From Alphaproteobacteria bacterium (GTDB taxonomy: Bacteria > Pseudomonadota > Alphaproteobacteria > Rhodobacterales > Rhodobacteraceae): a stretch of DNA of 64,000 nt. Numbering within the stretch: position 1 is the first letter of the stretch; each line of letters starts with the position of its first letter. Both the position numbers and the translations under genes were made by a program. Positions 26,772-36,032 of the stretch are shown piece after piece. The DNA lies in the NCBI GenBank assembly GCA_030424865.1, contig JAUHVR010000013.1:1-64000 (forward strand). The letters run 5' to 3'. The notes under the pieces are model-generated. The model made no database searches. It was not told the origin of the DNA and was given only the letters and a program-made list of their open reading frames with translations.

Positions 26772-27266
26772 ATGCGGGTTCTCGGGATTGACCCCGGTTT
26801 GCGCAACCTCGGATGGGGTGTGATCGAGTCGGATGGCACGCGACTCAGGCATGTGGCCAATGGGGTGTGCACCTCGAAACCCGGGGAATTGGCCGGTCGG
26901 CTTTTGTCCTTGCATGATCAGTTGACGGATGTCTTTCACCGCTATCAGCCCGACACGGCGGCGGTTGAGCAGACTTTCGTGAACAAGGACGCGGTGGCCA
27001 CGCTGAAGCTGGGGCAAGCGCGGGCGATTGCCCTGCTGGTCCCAGCGCAGTTTGGGCTGCCGATTGGGGAATATGCTCCGAACGCCGTGAAGAAGACGGT
27101 GGTCGGCGTCGGTCACGCAGATAAAAAGCAGATCGACCACATGGTGCGATTGCAGCTTCCGGGATGCCAGATCGCCGGGCCGGATGCGGCCGATGCTCTG
27201 GCCATCGCGATCTGTCACAGCTTCTTTGCCCGCCAACCCGTCGCAACAGAGAAGGCGCGCGCATGA
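26772..27266 (+). CDS. ruvC: Holliday junction endonuclease RuvC
   Basis: A 164-residue nuclease. N-terminal [14 protein letters not shown] carries the first catalytic Asp, [24 protein letters not shown] the second (Glu), and the C-terminal [12 protein letters not shown] the last pair of aspartates. It resolves four-way junctions as a dimer. ATG 26772 fits the family N-terminus; the upstream in-frame ATG at 26682 would add an atypical Ser/Phe-rich leader. Its stop overlaps ruvA (ATGA). Confidence 0.97.
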   Translation: MRVLGIDPGLRNLGWGVIESDGTRLRHVANGVCTSKPGELAGRLLSLHDQLTDVFHRYQPDTAAVEQTFVNKDAVATLKLGQARAIALLVPAQFGLPIGEYAPNAVKKTVVGVGHADKKQIDHMVRLQLPGCQIAGPDAADALAIAICHSFFARQPVATEKARA

Positions 27267-27931
27267 TTGGACGCATTGCAGGCCGGATCGACTACAAGGC
27301 CGAGGATCACGTCCTGATCGACGTGCGCGGCGTGGGCTATGTGGTCTATTGCTCGGACCGGACCTTGGCGGCGCTGCCCGGACCGGGTGAGGCCACGGCG
27401 CTGTTCACCGATCTGCTGGTGCGCGAGGATCTGTTGCAGCTGTTTGGCTTTCCGACGCTGGTCGAGAAAGAGTGGCACCGGCTGTTGATGTCGGTTCAGG
27501 GCATCGGGGCCAAGGCATCGCTGGCGATCCTTGGGGCGCTGGGGCCGGATGCAGTCAGCCGCGCGATTGCGCTGGGCGACTGGAACGCCATCAAGGTGGC
27601 CAAGGGCGTTGGCCCCAAGACCGCGCAGCGCGTGGTGAACGAGTTGAAGGACAAGGCCCCCACGGTCATGGCCATGGGGGCAGGGCGGGTCGCCGCACCC
27701 GGTGCCGATGACGCCGTGATCGAGCCTGTGACGCCCGCACCGCAATCCGTGGCGGCCCCTGTTGCCTCGAATTCTTCTGCCCAGGCCGAGGCGCTCTCGG
27801 CGCTTGGCAACCTGGGGTACGCGCCGGGTGAGGCGGCAAGCGCCGTGGCGCAGGCGGCCGGAGAGGCACCCGAGGCCGACACCGCCGCCCTGATCCGCGC
27901 CGCGCTGAAGCTGCTGGCGCCCAAGGGATAA
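27263..27931 (+). CDS. ruvA: Holliday junction branch migration subunit RuvA
   Basis: A 222-residue protein with N-terminal OB domain ([28 protein letters not shown]), two helix-hairpin-helix units ([35 protein letters not shown]) and a C-terminal UBA-like domain ([21 protein letters not shown]) that touches RuvB. The linker before the last domain is unusually rich in Ala/Pro/Val, which is common in alphaproteobacterial RuvA. It overlaps ruvC by four bases and precedes ruvB by three. Confidence 0.96.
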   Translation: MIGRIAGRIDYKAEDHVLIDVRGVGYVVYCSDRTLAALPGPGEATALFTDLLVREDLLQLFGFPTLVEKEWHRLLMSVQGIGAKASLAILGALGPDAVSRAIALGDWNAIKVAKGVGPKTAQRVVNELKDKAPTVMAMGAGRVAAPGADDAVIEPVTPAPQSVAAPVASNSSAQAEALSALGNLGYAPGEAASAVAQAAGEAPEADTAALIRAALKLLAPKG

Positions 27932-27934
27932 GCG

Positions 27935-28957
27935 ATGGAACCCGATCCCACCCTGCGCCCCGACGTTCAGCCCGAGGACCGCGACCGCGCCTTGCGGCCT
28001 CAGATGCTGCAGGATTTCGTTGGCCAGGCCGAGGCCCGCGCCAACCTGCGCGTCTTTATCCAGTCCGCCCGCCAACGGGGCGAGGCGATGGACCATACGC
28101 TGTTCCACGGGCCTCCGGGTCTTGGCAAGACGACCCTGGCGCAGATCATGGCGCGCGAACTGGGCGTCGGGTTCCGCATGACCTCTGGCCCTGTGTTGGC
28201 CAAGGCCGGGGATCTGGCGGCGATCCTGACCAATCTGGAAGCGCGCGACGTGCTGTTCATCGACGAGATTCACCGCCTGAACCCGGCCGTCGAAGAGGTG
28301 CTTTATCCGGCGATGGAGGATTACGAGCTTGACCTCGTGATCGGCGAAGGCCCCGCGGCGCGGACGGTGCGGATCGAGCTGCAGCCCTTTACGCTGGTGG
28401 GCGCAACCACGCGGCTGGGGCTGCTGACCACGCCGCTGCGTGACCGGTTCGGCATTCCGACGCGGTTGCAGTTCTACACGGTGGACGAGCTGAACCTGAT
28501 CGTCAGCCGCAACGCGGTGAAGCTGGGCGTGCGCGCCGACGAGGCTGGAAGCCGGGAGATTGCCCGCCGGTCACGAGGTACGCCCCGGATTGCCGGGCGT
28601 CTGCTGCGGCGCGTCGTCGATTTCGCCGTGGTCGAAGGCGACGGCGTTGTGACCCGCGAACTGGCGGATGCCGCCCTGACACGTCTGGGCGTCGACGGGC
28701 TGGGTCTTGATGGCGCGGACCGCCGCTATCTGAGCCTGATCGCCGAGAATTACGCGGGCGGCCCGGTCGGGATCGATACACTGTCCGCCGCGCTCAGCGA
28801 AAGCCGCGACGCGCTGGAAGAGGTGATCGAGCCCTATCTGCTGCAACAGGGCCTCATCCAGCGCACCCCGCGCGGGCGCATGCTGGCGCAGAAAGGCTGG
28901 GCGCATCTGGGCCTGCCGGCCCCCAAGGCGCCGGGCCAGAGCGACCTGTTCGGCTAG
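27935..28957 (+). CDS. ruvB: Holliday junction DNA helicase RuvB
   Basis: A 340-residue AAA+ motor: Walker [13 protein letters not shown] near residue 60, Walker [16 protein letters not shown], the RuvA-contacting hairpin, sensor 1 [18 protein letters not shown] with the arginine finger, and C-terminal winged helix with [11 protein letters not shown]. It drives branch migration with RuvA. The gene ends the ruvCAB run; a secreted protein of unknown function follows 61 bases later. Confidence 0.97.
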   Translation: MEPDPTLRPDVQPEDRDRALRPQMLQDFVGQAEARANLRVFIQSARQRGEAMDHTLFHGPPGLGKTTLAQIMARELGVGFRMTSGPVLAKAGDLAAILTNLEARDVLFIDEIHRLNPAVEEVLYPAMEDYELDLVIGEGPAARTVRIELQPFTLVGATTRLGLLTTPLRDRFGIPTRLQFYTVDELNLIVSRNAVKLGVRADEAGSREIARRSRGTPRIAGRLLRRVVDFAVVEGDGVVTRELADAALTRLGVDGLGLDGADRRYLSLIAENYAGGPVGIDTLSAALSESRDALEEVIEPYLLQQGLIQRTPRGRMLAQKGWAHLGLPAPKAPGQSDLFG

Positions 28958-29018
28958 GCTTGGCTTGAAAAAATCCTGAGGGAATGCAACTCCTGTAGGT
29001 CATTTGTGGGAGGAATTC

Positions 29019-29819
29019 ATGAAACACGCCTTAGCTGCACTGGCGCTTTTGACCGCCGGAACCGCGTCCGCCGGTCTGCTGATCGACAAGATGGAGATCG
29101 CTGCCGGTACGCTGACCGTCAAACCCGGCGCTTTGCTGGTGAATGACGAAACGATTTATGAAGACGCGCGCATCGCGATCTTTGACCTGGGCGAGGCCGG
29201 GGTGCTGGTACAGGGCGATCACGGCGGCAAGCAGTGCCCCTTCACCTATCACGTGGTGAACAAGGACACCGGCGCACTGCGCGAACTGAACCCCAATTCT
29301 GATAGGTCGACCCTGTTTGCCGAATGTGAACGGCTGGTCGACATTGTGCCGTCGTTGGGCACTGTCATTTTTGCGGGCCGGACAACGGGCGAGGTGGCCT
29401 CGGTCTGGGCCTGGAACGGCGAGACGATGGCGCAGGCGGTGATTGACCGTGCCGCCACCCCGGAACCCGTGGCCAAAGCCGAGGGGCTGGCCGCCTGGGA
29501 GGGGCGGTATCTGTTCGAACTGCTGACCGACACCGAGGGCCGCGCGCATCTGGCGACCGCTCTGCGGCCCGAGGAGCTGACCCATGCCGATCTTGTGGCG
29601 CACAGCGGCGGCGCGATCGAACGTGACGGCGATTACCTGATCGGCGGGGCGTGCCACAGCACCGATTGCGATTGGCGCTGGGTCATGGTTGCCCTGCGCC
29701 TGACCGATGGCGCGGTCTTTGCGCTGTTGGCCGAAGACGGCATCGACGTGATCAAGCCCGAGGGCGAAGACCTGCCGGACGCTCTTGTGCTGGCGTTGGA
29801 AATGGGCGAATTGCCTTGA
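29019..29819 (+). CDS. Periplasmic protein of unknown function
   Basis: A 266-residue protein with signal peptide MKHALAALALLTAGTASA and a clear GGGAGGA before ATG 29019. The mature protein has four to five cysteines (GKQCPF, FAECERL, GGACHSTDCDW), acidic C-terminus and no recognised domain. It lies between ruvB and the ybgC-tol operon and is followed one base later by another unknown gene, so the pair is probably co-transcribed. Placement invites a link to the envelope, but this is inference. Confidence 0.65.
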   Translation: MKHALAALALLTAGTASAGLLIDKMEIAAGTLTVKPGALLVNDETIYEDARIAIFDLGEAGVLVQGDHGGKQCPFTYHVVNKDTGALRELNPNSDRSTLFAECERLVDIVPSLGTVIFAGRTTGEVASVWAWNGETMAQAVIDRAATPEPVAKAEGLAAWEGRYLFELLTDTEGRAHLATALRPEELTHADLVAHSGGAIERDGDYLIGGACHSTDCDWRWVMVALRLTDGAVFALLAEDGIDVIKPEGEDLPDALVLALEMGELP

Positions 29820-29820
29820 C

Positions 29821-30459
29821 ATGACACTGACCCCGGAAGACGTGGCCGCGCATTTCACGCGGCCGGACGGCACTTATCAATTTGCGCGCTGGGGCCGCCC
29901 CATCGCGCCAATTGTCTTTGGCGTGCAGGATGAGACCCTGCAGACACTCAAAGGCGCGTTCGAGGCGGTCTGCGCCCTGTCGGGCCACCAGATGGCCGAG
30001 ACGGATCCCGAGTTGGGCAGCAACGTCATGGTCTTTTTCTTTCGCGAATGGGACGAACTGGCCGAGGTCCCCGACCTCGACAAGCTGATCCCGGATCTGG
30101 CCAAGCTGGTGTCGCGGCTGAAAGCCGGGGAGGCCAGCCAGTACCGCGCGTTCCGCTTTGACGACACCGGGGCGTTTCAGGCCTGCTTTGTCTTTCTGCG
30201 CATGTCCGGCCCGCTGGCAAAGATGCCGGCCGAGGATCTGGCGCTGTCCCAGGTGGTGCAGTTGATGCTGCTTTGGTCCGAAAGCGCCTTTGCCGAAACC
30301 TCGCCTCTGGCCAAGCTGGACGGTGGCAAGGTCATCCTGCGGCCCGAGATCGGGGCGATCCTGCGCGCGGCTTATGACCCGGTGATGCCGGTGGCTGCGC
30401 AGGATGCCAGCCACGCCCTGCGCTTGGTGGCCCGTTTGGGGCGCGGCACGGATGCCTGA
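29821..30459 (+). CDS. Conserved hypothetical cytoplasmic protein
   Basis: A 212-residue protein, no signal peptide or membrane segment. It begins MTLTPEDVAAHFTRPDGTYQFARWGRPIAP and has an alternating alpha/beta look; no catalytic motif is obvious. Its start is one base past the stop of the preceding gene and its end overlaps ybgC by eight bases, so it is translationally embedded in the run that leads to tolQRAB. Function unknown; conservation of this position in roseobacters would be the first thing to check. Confidence 0.65.
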   Translation: MTLTPEDVAAHFTRPDGTYQFARWGRPIAPIVFGVQDETLQTLKGAFEAVCALSGHQMAETDPELGSNVMVFFFREWDELAEVPDLDKLIPDLAKLVSRLKAGEASQYRAFRFDDTGAFQACFVFLRMSGPLAKMPAEDLALSQVVQLMLLWSESAFAETSPLAKLDGGKVILRPEIGAILRAAYDPVMPVAAQDASHALRLVARLGRGTDA

Positions 30460-30850
30460 GGCGGCGCACCACCTGCCCGTGCGTGTCTACTACGAAGACA
30501 CCGACATGGGCGGCATCGTCTATCACGCGAACTACCTGAAGTTCATCGAACGCGCCCGCAGCGATTGGGTGCGCAGCCTTGGGCTGGACCAGAGATCCAT
30601 GCTGGAAGACGACGGCGTCGTCTTTGTCGTGCGACGGATCGAGGCCGACTATCTGGCCCCGGCGCATTATGACGATGCGTTGGATGTCGTGACCACGGTC
30701 CACAGCGTCACCGGGGTCCGGTTGGTCATGAACCAGGTGGTTCGGCGGGGGGACACAGAGTTGTTTCGCGCAACTGTCACGGTGGTCTGCATCAGCGCAA
30801 ATGGCACCCCTGCGCGTCTTCCTGCTCAAATCCGGGCCTTGACCCCCTGA
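30452..30850 (+). CDS. ybgC: YbgC-family acyl-CoA thioesterase of the Tol-Pal operon
   Basis: A 132-residue hotdog-fold thioesterase with the signature VYYEDTDMGGIVYHANYLKFIERAR (catalytic Asp in the EDTD segment). YbgC hydrolyses short acyl-CoA or acyl-ACP esters and is nearly always the first gene of the tol-pal cluster, as here. It overlaps the preceding gene by eight bases. Start ATG 30452; a GCGCGGCACGG is the only weak ribosome site, so translation may depend on coupling. Confidence 0.94.
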   Translation: MPEAAHHLPVRVYYEDTDMGGIVYHANYLKFIERARSDWVRSLGLDQRSMLEDDGVVFVVRRIEADYLAPAHYDDALDVVTTVHSVTGVRLVMNQVVRRGDTELFRATVTVVCISANGTPARLPAQIRALTP

Positions 30851-30967
30851 GTTGGGGAGCAATTGACGGCAATTCCCCGCCAATTCATTGGCCAAGTCTG
30901 CCCGAATGCGGTAAAACCATGTCCAACAAGACCCGGACGCCGGGCTGACATGGGAAAAGAGCAGGCC

Positions 30968-31663
30968 ATGGAAACAGACGCACTCACGCTCGCACAGGAG
31001 ATTGACTTCTCCATGTGGGGGCTTTTCATGCGATCAACCCTGATGGTGAAGGTGGTGATGGTCATGCTGATCCTCGCCTCGTTCTGGTCGTGGTCGATCA
31101 TCATCCAGAAGTATTTTTCCTTTGGGACCGCGCGGCGCGAGGCGCGGAAGTTCGATCGCGCATTCTGGTCCGGCGAACCCCTGGACGAGCTTTTTGACGA
31201 GATCGGGGTCGAACCTTCGGGGCGCAGCCAAAAGATCTTTGCCGCCGGGATGCTGGAATGGCGCCGGTCGCACCGCGAAGACGGCGGGCTGATCGCCGGG
31301 GCGCAGGCGCGTTTTGATCGCAGCATGGACGTCGCCATCGCGCGCGAGGCCGAAGATCTGCAACGCGGCCTTCCCGTGCTGGCGACCGTCGGGTCCACCG
31401 CACCGTTTGTCGGCCTGTTCGGCACCGTCTGGGGCATCATGAACGCCTTTATCGAGATTGCCGAGCAGCAGAACACCAACCTTGCTGTGGTTGCGCCGGG
31501 TATTGCCGAGGCGTTGCTGGCGACCGGTCTGGGTCTGCTGGCCGCGATCCCGGCGGTGATCTTCTACAACAAGCTCTCGGCCGACAGCGACCGCATTATC
31601 TCGGGCTACGAGGCCTTTGCAGACGAGTTTTCGACCATCCTCAGCCGCCAGTTGGACGCGTAA
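30968..31663 (+). CDS. tolQ: Tol-Pal system protein TolQ
   Basis: A 231-residue inner-membrane proton-channel subunit (ExbB/MotA family) with three membrane segments: VKVVMVMLILASFWSWSIII (about 18-40), then LATVGSTAPFVGLFGTVWGIMNAF (about 138-162) and GIAEALLATGLGLLAAIPAVIFYN. ATG 30968 is the start in line with family N-termini (METDALTLAQEIDFSMWGLF); in-frame ATG 30950 would add six residues. TolQ5-TolR2 uses the proton gradient to move TolA. Confidence 0.95.
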   Translation: METDALTLAQEIDFSMWGLFMRSTLMVKVVMVMLILASFWSWSIIIQKYFSFGTARREARKFDRAFWSGEPLDELFDEIGVEPSGRSQKIFAAGMLEWRRSHREDGGLIAGAQARFDRSMDVAIAREAEDLQRGLPVLATVGSTAPFVGLFGTVWGIMNAFIEIAEQQNTNLAVVAPGIAEALLATGLGLLAAIPAVIFYNKLSADSDRIISGYEAFADEFSTILSRQLDA

Positions 31664-31666
31664 GCC

Positions 31667-32140
<474 letters not shown>

Positions 32141-32148
32141 GGCCGCGC

Positions 32149-33312
32149 GTGCATATTGGCCACTATATCTCTGGCACGGCTCATGTGGGCCTGATTGGCT
32201 GGGTGCTGTTCGGCGGGGTGTTCCAGTCCGAACCGCCCCCCTTTGAGGTGACCGAGGTGGCGGTGCTGAGCGAAGAGCAATTTGCGGCGCTGACCCAGCC
32301 GCCCGTCCCCGATGTGCAGCCCGAGGTCGAACCGCAGCAGCCGGTGGTGCCCGTTGCGCCTGATCCGCTGCCCGAGCCCGAGGTGCAGATCGATCCCGAC
32401 CCGGTGATCGAGCCTGACCCCGAGGTCGCGCAGGAACCGCGCCCCGAGGTGCCCGAGGCGCCGCAGCCCGATCCGGTGCCCTTTGTCGATCCCGAGCCGC
32501 CGCAGGAACCCGATGTTCTGCCCGATGTGCCCGTTCTGGTCGCGCCGGATCCCGAGGTCCTGCCCGAGCCGGAACCCGAAGTTGCGCCTCTGGCCTCGGT
32601 CCGGCCCAAGGCGCGGCCTGCGCCGCGCGTGGCGCCCGAGCCCGTGGCGCAGCCGGATCCGGATGTGCAAGTGGGCGAGTTACAGCAACCCGCCGCCGAC
32701 CCGGACGTGCCCGCCGAGGACGTGCAAGAGCAACAAGAGGAACAGGCACCCGAAGCCGCCGCGCGCGAGATTGTGACCGAGGCGGAAGAGGCGGATGACC
32801 CCGTCGCCCCCTCGGCCTCGGTCCGCCCCAAGGCGCGTCCGCGCCCGCAGGTGGCCGAAGTGACGGACGCGCCCGCCGAAGAGCCTGCGCAGGAGCCCTC
32901 AGAGGAACCCGACACCAAGGCCGCCGTACAGGCTGCGCTGGCCGCTGCCCTTGGCGGCAATGCCGATCCGGTGACCGACAGCCCCTCTGGCCCGCCGCTC
33001 AGCGCGGGTGAGCGGGATGCCCTGCGTGTGGCCGTGCAGGATTGCTGGGTTGTCGACGTTGGCAGCCAGGCGGCGAACGTCACCGTGGTTGTCGGCATGG
33101 ACATGGAACGGTCGGGCCGGGTGATTAGCAGCACAATTCGTCTGGTCAGCGCCTCGGGCGGCACAGGCCCTGCGGTCGAGACCGCCTTTCAGGCCGCACG
33201 ACGCGCGATTCTGCGCTGCCAGAAAGACGGCTACCCCTTGCCGGTCGAGAAATTCGACCATTGGAAAGAGATTGAAATGACCTTCAACCCCTCGCAGATG
33301 AGGCTCCGCTGA
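32149..33312 (+). CDS. tolA: TolA-like protein of the Tol-Pal system
   Basis: A 387-residue protein starting with GTG 32149. One membrane segment ([14 protein letters not shown], about 12-27), then a 240-residue Pro/Glu/Val-rich spacer ([18 protein letters not shown] and similar repeats) that spans the periplasm, then a small C-terminal domain (about 280-387) with [24 protein letters not shown]. The spacer replaces the Ala/Lys coiled-coil of E. coli TolA, as is usual in this group. It ends sharing one base with tolB (TGATG). Confidence 0.92.
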   Translation: MHIGHYISGTAHVGLIGWVLFGGVFQSEPPPFEVTEVAVLSEEQFAALTQPPVPDVQPEVEPQQPVVPVAPDPLPEPEVQIDPDPVIEPDPEVAQEPRPEVPEAPQPDPVPFVDPEPPQEPDVLPDVPVLVAPDPEVLPEPEPEVAPLASVRPKARPAPRVAPEPVAQPDPDVQVGELQQPAADPDVPAEDVQEQQEEQAPEAAAREIVTEAEEADDPVAPSASVRPKARPRPQVAEVTDAPAEEPAQEPSEEPDTKAAVQAALAAALGGNADPVTDSPSGPPLSAGERDALRVAVQDCWVVDVGSQAANVTVVVGMDMERSGRVISSTIRLVSASGGTGPAVETAFQAARRAILRCQKDGYPLPVEKFDHWKEIEMTFNPSQMRLR

Positions 33313-34634
33313 TGAAAGTCTTTGCTTCGCTTCTTATCGGCCTTTGGGCTGCCATCGCCGCCCTGCCGGTCCTCGCGCAGAACGGTCCGTTGCGGATCGA
33401 GATCACCGAGGGTGTGGTCGAACCGCTGCCCTATGCCGTGCCCGATTTCGTGGCTGAAAACGCGGGTGCCGCGCAGTTCGCCGAAGAACTGTCGCGCATC
33501 ATCGCCGAGGATCTGACCGGCACGGGCCTTTTCCGCGAGGTGCCCAAGGCCGCGCATATCTCGCGCGTTACCAGTTTTTCCAGCCCGATCCAGTTTGCCG
33601 ACTGGAAGGCGATCAACGCGCAGGCCCTGATCACCGGGGCGGTTCGGACCGAGTCGGGCGGACGGCTGGTGGTCAAATTCCGCGTCTATGACGTTTTTGC
33701 CGGGACCGAGTTGGGCAAGGGGCTACAGTTTGCGGGCAATGTCGATGGCATCCGGCGTATGGCGCACAAGGTGGCCGATGCGGTCTACAGCCGGATCACC
33801 GGTGAGGGCGGCTATTTCGACAGCCGGGTGGTCTATGTCTCGGAAAGCGGGCCAAAGAACGACCGCAAGAAGCGGTTGGCGATCATGGATTATGACGGTG
33901 CCAACGTGAAATTCCTGACCGGCAGCGAGGCGATCGTGCTGGCCCCGCGCTTTTCGCCCAACGGCGACCGGGTGCTGTACACCAGCTACGAAAGCGGCTT
34001 TCCGCAGATCTTTGTGCTGGACGTGGGCAGCGTCCGCAGCCGGGTGCTGCGCGCCGGCGACGGCAGCATGAGCTTTGCGCCGCGCTTTTCGCCCAATGGC
34101 CAGACGGTGATCTTTTCGCTGACGCGCGGCTCGAACACCGACATCTACGCGATGGAGGTCGCCTCGGGCCAGATGCGCCGCCTGACGGACGGACCGGGCA
34201 TCGACACCGCGCCCAGCTTTTCGCCGCGGGGGGACCAGATTGTCTTTGAATCGGACCGCTCTGGGTCACAACAGCTGTACATCATGCCCGCCACCGGGGG
34301 AGAAGCGCGGCGGATCAGCTTTGGCAAGGGCCGCTATGGCACGCCGGTCTGGTCGCCGCGTGGGGATCTGATCGCCTTTACCAAGCAGGCCGGGGGCCGC
34401 TTCCACATCGGCGTGATGCGCACGGACGGCAGCGAAGAGCGCCTGCTGACCGCCTCGTTCCTGGACGAGGGGCCGACCTGGGCGCCAAACGGGCGGGTGA
34501 TCATGTTCACCCGCGAAACGCAGGGCGCGACGGGGTCCGCCTCGCTGTACACCGTTGATATCTCGGGGCGGAATTTGAAGCGGGTGCGCACGCCCGGCGG
34601 CGGCTCGGACCCCAGTTGGGGGCCGTTGCAATAG
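33312..34634 (+). CDS. tolB: Tol-Pal system beta-propeller protein TolB
   Basis: A 440-residue periplasmic protein with signal peptide [22 protein letters not shown]. The N-terminal domain (to about 165) contains [20 protein letters not shown]; the rest is a six-bladed propeller with repeated [11 protein letters not shown] / [11 protein letters not shown] / [15 protein letters not shown] / [11 protein letters not shown] units. TolB binds Pal and is freed by TolA. It overlaps tolA by one base. Confidence 0.96.
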   Translation: MKVFASLLIGLWAAIAALPVLAQNGPLRIEITEGVVEPLPYAVPDFVAENAGAAQFAEELSRIIAEDLTGTGLFREVPKAAHISRVTSFSSPIQFADWKAINAQALITGAVRTESGGRLVVKFRVYDVFAGTELGKGLQFAGNVDGIRRMAHKVADAVYSRITGEGGYFDSRVVYVSESGPKNDRKKRLAIMDYDGANVKFLTGSEAIVLAPRFSPNGDRVLYTSYESGFPQIFVLDVGSVRSRVLRAGDGSMSFAPRFSPNGQTVIFSLTRGSNTDIYAMEVASGQMRRLTDGPGIDTAPSFSPRGDQIVFESDRSGSQQLYIMPATGGEARRISFGKGRYGTPVWSPRGDLIAFTKQAGGRFHIGVMRTDGSEERLLTASFLDEGPTWAPNGRVIMFTRETQGATGSASLYTVDISGRNLKRVRTPGGGSDPSWGPLQ

Positions 34635-34651
34635 CGGCGGGCCGTACCCAG

Positions 34652-34685
34652 TTTGGAAACAATGTGATAATACTTTGGAAACAAT
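34652..34685 (+). repeat. 12-bp direct repeat in the tolB-pal gap
   Basis: TTTGGAAACAAT occurs at 34652-34663 and again at 34674-34685, 22 bases apart start to start, close to two helical turns. It lies in the A+T-rich 69-base gap between tolB and pal, so could be a regulator site or part of a pal promoter. No protein can be named. Confidence 0.55.
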
Positions 34686-34703
34686 AAGTGGCAGGACAGT
34701 GAG

Positions 34704-35207
34704 ATGAAACAGATGACAAGGGCAGTGCTGCTCTGTGCAGCGCTCACCGCCGCAGCCTGTACCAACGGCAACCGCTTTGGCAGTGATTCCGGCTTTAACG
34801 ACAGTGGCGTCGGGGTGGACGGCATAAACGCCGATCCGTCGTCGCCGGTCTACTTTCAGCAAACCGTTGGCGACCGCGTATTCTTTACCGTTGACCAGCA
34901 CGTGCTGACGGACGAGGCCAAGTTCGTTCTGTCCTCGCAGGCGAACTGGCTTTTGACCAATGCCGACTATCTTGCGGTCGTTGAAGGTCACGCAGACGAA
35001 CAAGGCACCCGCGAATACAACCTTGCTCTTGGCGCGCGCCGTGCAAACGCGGTAATGGAGTACCTGATCGCGCAGGGGGTTCCGCGCGAGCGGCTGAAAT
35101 TCGTGTCCTATGGCAAGGAACGCCCGGTCGAGGTCTGCTCGGAAGAGGCGTGTTACTCAAAGAACCGCCGTGCGGTCACGATCATCTCAGCCGGTTTGGG
35201 ATTGTAA
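34704..35207 (+). CDS. pal: Peptidoglycan-associated lipoprotein Pal
   Basis: A 167-residue outer-membrane lipoprotein with lipobox LTAAAC (Cys near residue 19) and a C-terminal OmpA domain with the peptidoglycan-binding EGHADEQGTREYNLALGARRANAV. Two further cysteines (VCSEEACYS) near the end may pair. Pal anchors the outer membrane to the cell wall and pairs with TolB. Start ATG 34704; the gap before it holds the 12-bp repeats. Confidence 0.96.
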   Translation: MKQMTRAVLLCAALTAAACTNGNRFGSDSGFNDSGVGVDGINADPSSPVYFQQTVGDRVFFTVDQHVLTDEAKFVLSSQANWLLTNADYLAVVEGHADEQGTREYNLALGARRANAVMEYLIAQGVPRERLKFVSYGKERPVEVCSEEACYSKNRRAVTIISAGLGL

Positions 35208-35222
35208 GCGCCGGGAGTTGCC

Positions 35223-36032
35223 ATGCGCCTGATTGCCTATCTTGCGGTTGCCGTTCTGGCGGCCGTTCCGCTGCGTGCCGAGACCCTGGCCGACATTCGC
35301 CAGGACCTTGCGGTGCTTCAGGTCGAGTTGAACCGGCTGAAGGTTGAGCTGAGCACGACGGGCGGCAGTTCGGTTGTCTTGCAGGGCAATACCGTGTCCG
35401 AACGGATCGCCAGCATCGAGCGCGCCCTGCAGCGGCTGACCGGCAAGACCGAAGAGCTCGAGTTCCGCATCGACCGCGTGGTCAAGGATGGCACCAATCG
35501 GATTGGCGACCTTGAGTTCCGGGTCTGCGAGGTCGAACCAGGTTGTGACTTTGGTCAGTTGGGGGACACGGCAACGCTGGGCGGCGGAGAGACGCCGCAG
35601 GTGGTTGCGCAGCCCGTCGAAGAACCGGCTGTGGCCTCGTCGCAGCTGGCAGTGGGCGAGCAGGCGGATTTCCAGCGCGCGCAGCAGGCGCTGGCCGATG
35701 GCGACTATCGCGGGGCAGCGGATCAGTTCGACGCCTTCCGGGCGACCTATCCGGGCGGGCCGCTTGAGGCGCATGCCCTGGTGGGGCAGGGCCGGGCGCA
35801 AGAGGGGCTGGGCGACACGCGCGCGGCGGCGCGGGCCTTCCTTGATGCCTACAGCGGCTATCCTCAGTCCGACATTGCGCCAGAGGCGCTGTTTCGTCTG
35901 GGCAAGTCGCTGGGTGATCTGGGCGCCGTGTCCGAGGCATGTGTGACCCTGCGCGAGGTGGGCGTCCGCTATCCCGGCACGGCGGCCGTGTCTGACGCCC
36001 AGGGGGCTATGGCGGCGCTCGGCTGTTCGTGA
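35223..36032 (+). CDS. cpoB: Cell division coordinator CpoB (YbgF)
   Basis: A 269-residue periplasmic protein: signal peptide MRLIAYLAVAVLAAVPLRA, then an N-terminal trimerising coiled coil (LAVLQVELNRLKVEL, IASIERALQRLTGKTEELEFRI, residues about 25-105), then a TPR domain (DFQRAQQALADGDYRGAADQFDAFRATYPGG ..., residues about 150-265). This is the normal last gene of tol-pal clusters; CpoB links septal wall synthesis to envelope constriction. Its stop overlaps the GTG of tilS. Confidence 0.93.
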   Translation: MRLIAYLAVAVLAAVPLRAETLADIRQDLAVLQVELNRLKVELSTTGGSSVVLQGNTVSERIASIERALQRLTGKTEELEFRIDRVVKDGTNRIGDLEFRVCEVEPGCDFGQLGDTATLGGGETPQVVAQPVEEPAVASSQLAVGEQADFQRAQQALADGDYRGAADQFDAFRATYPGGPLEAHALVGQGRAQEGLGDTRAAARAFLDAYSGYPQSDIAPEALFRLGKSLGDLGAVSEACVTLREVGVRYPGTAAVSDAQGAMAALGCS

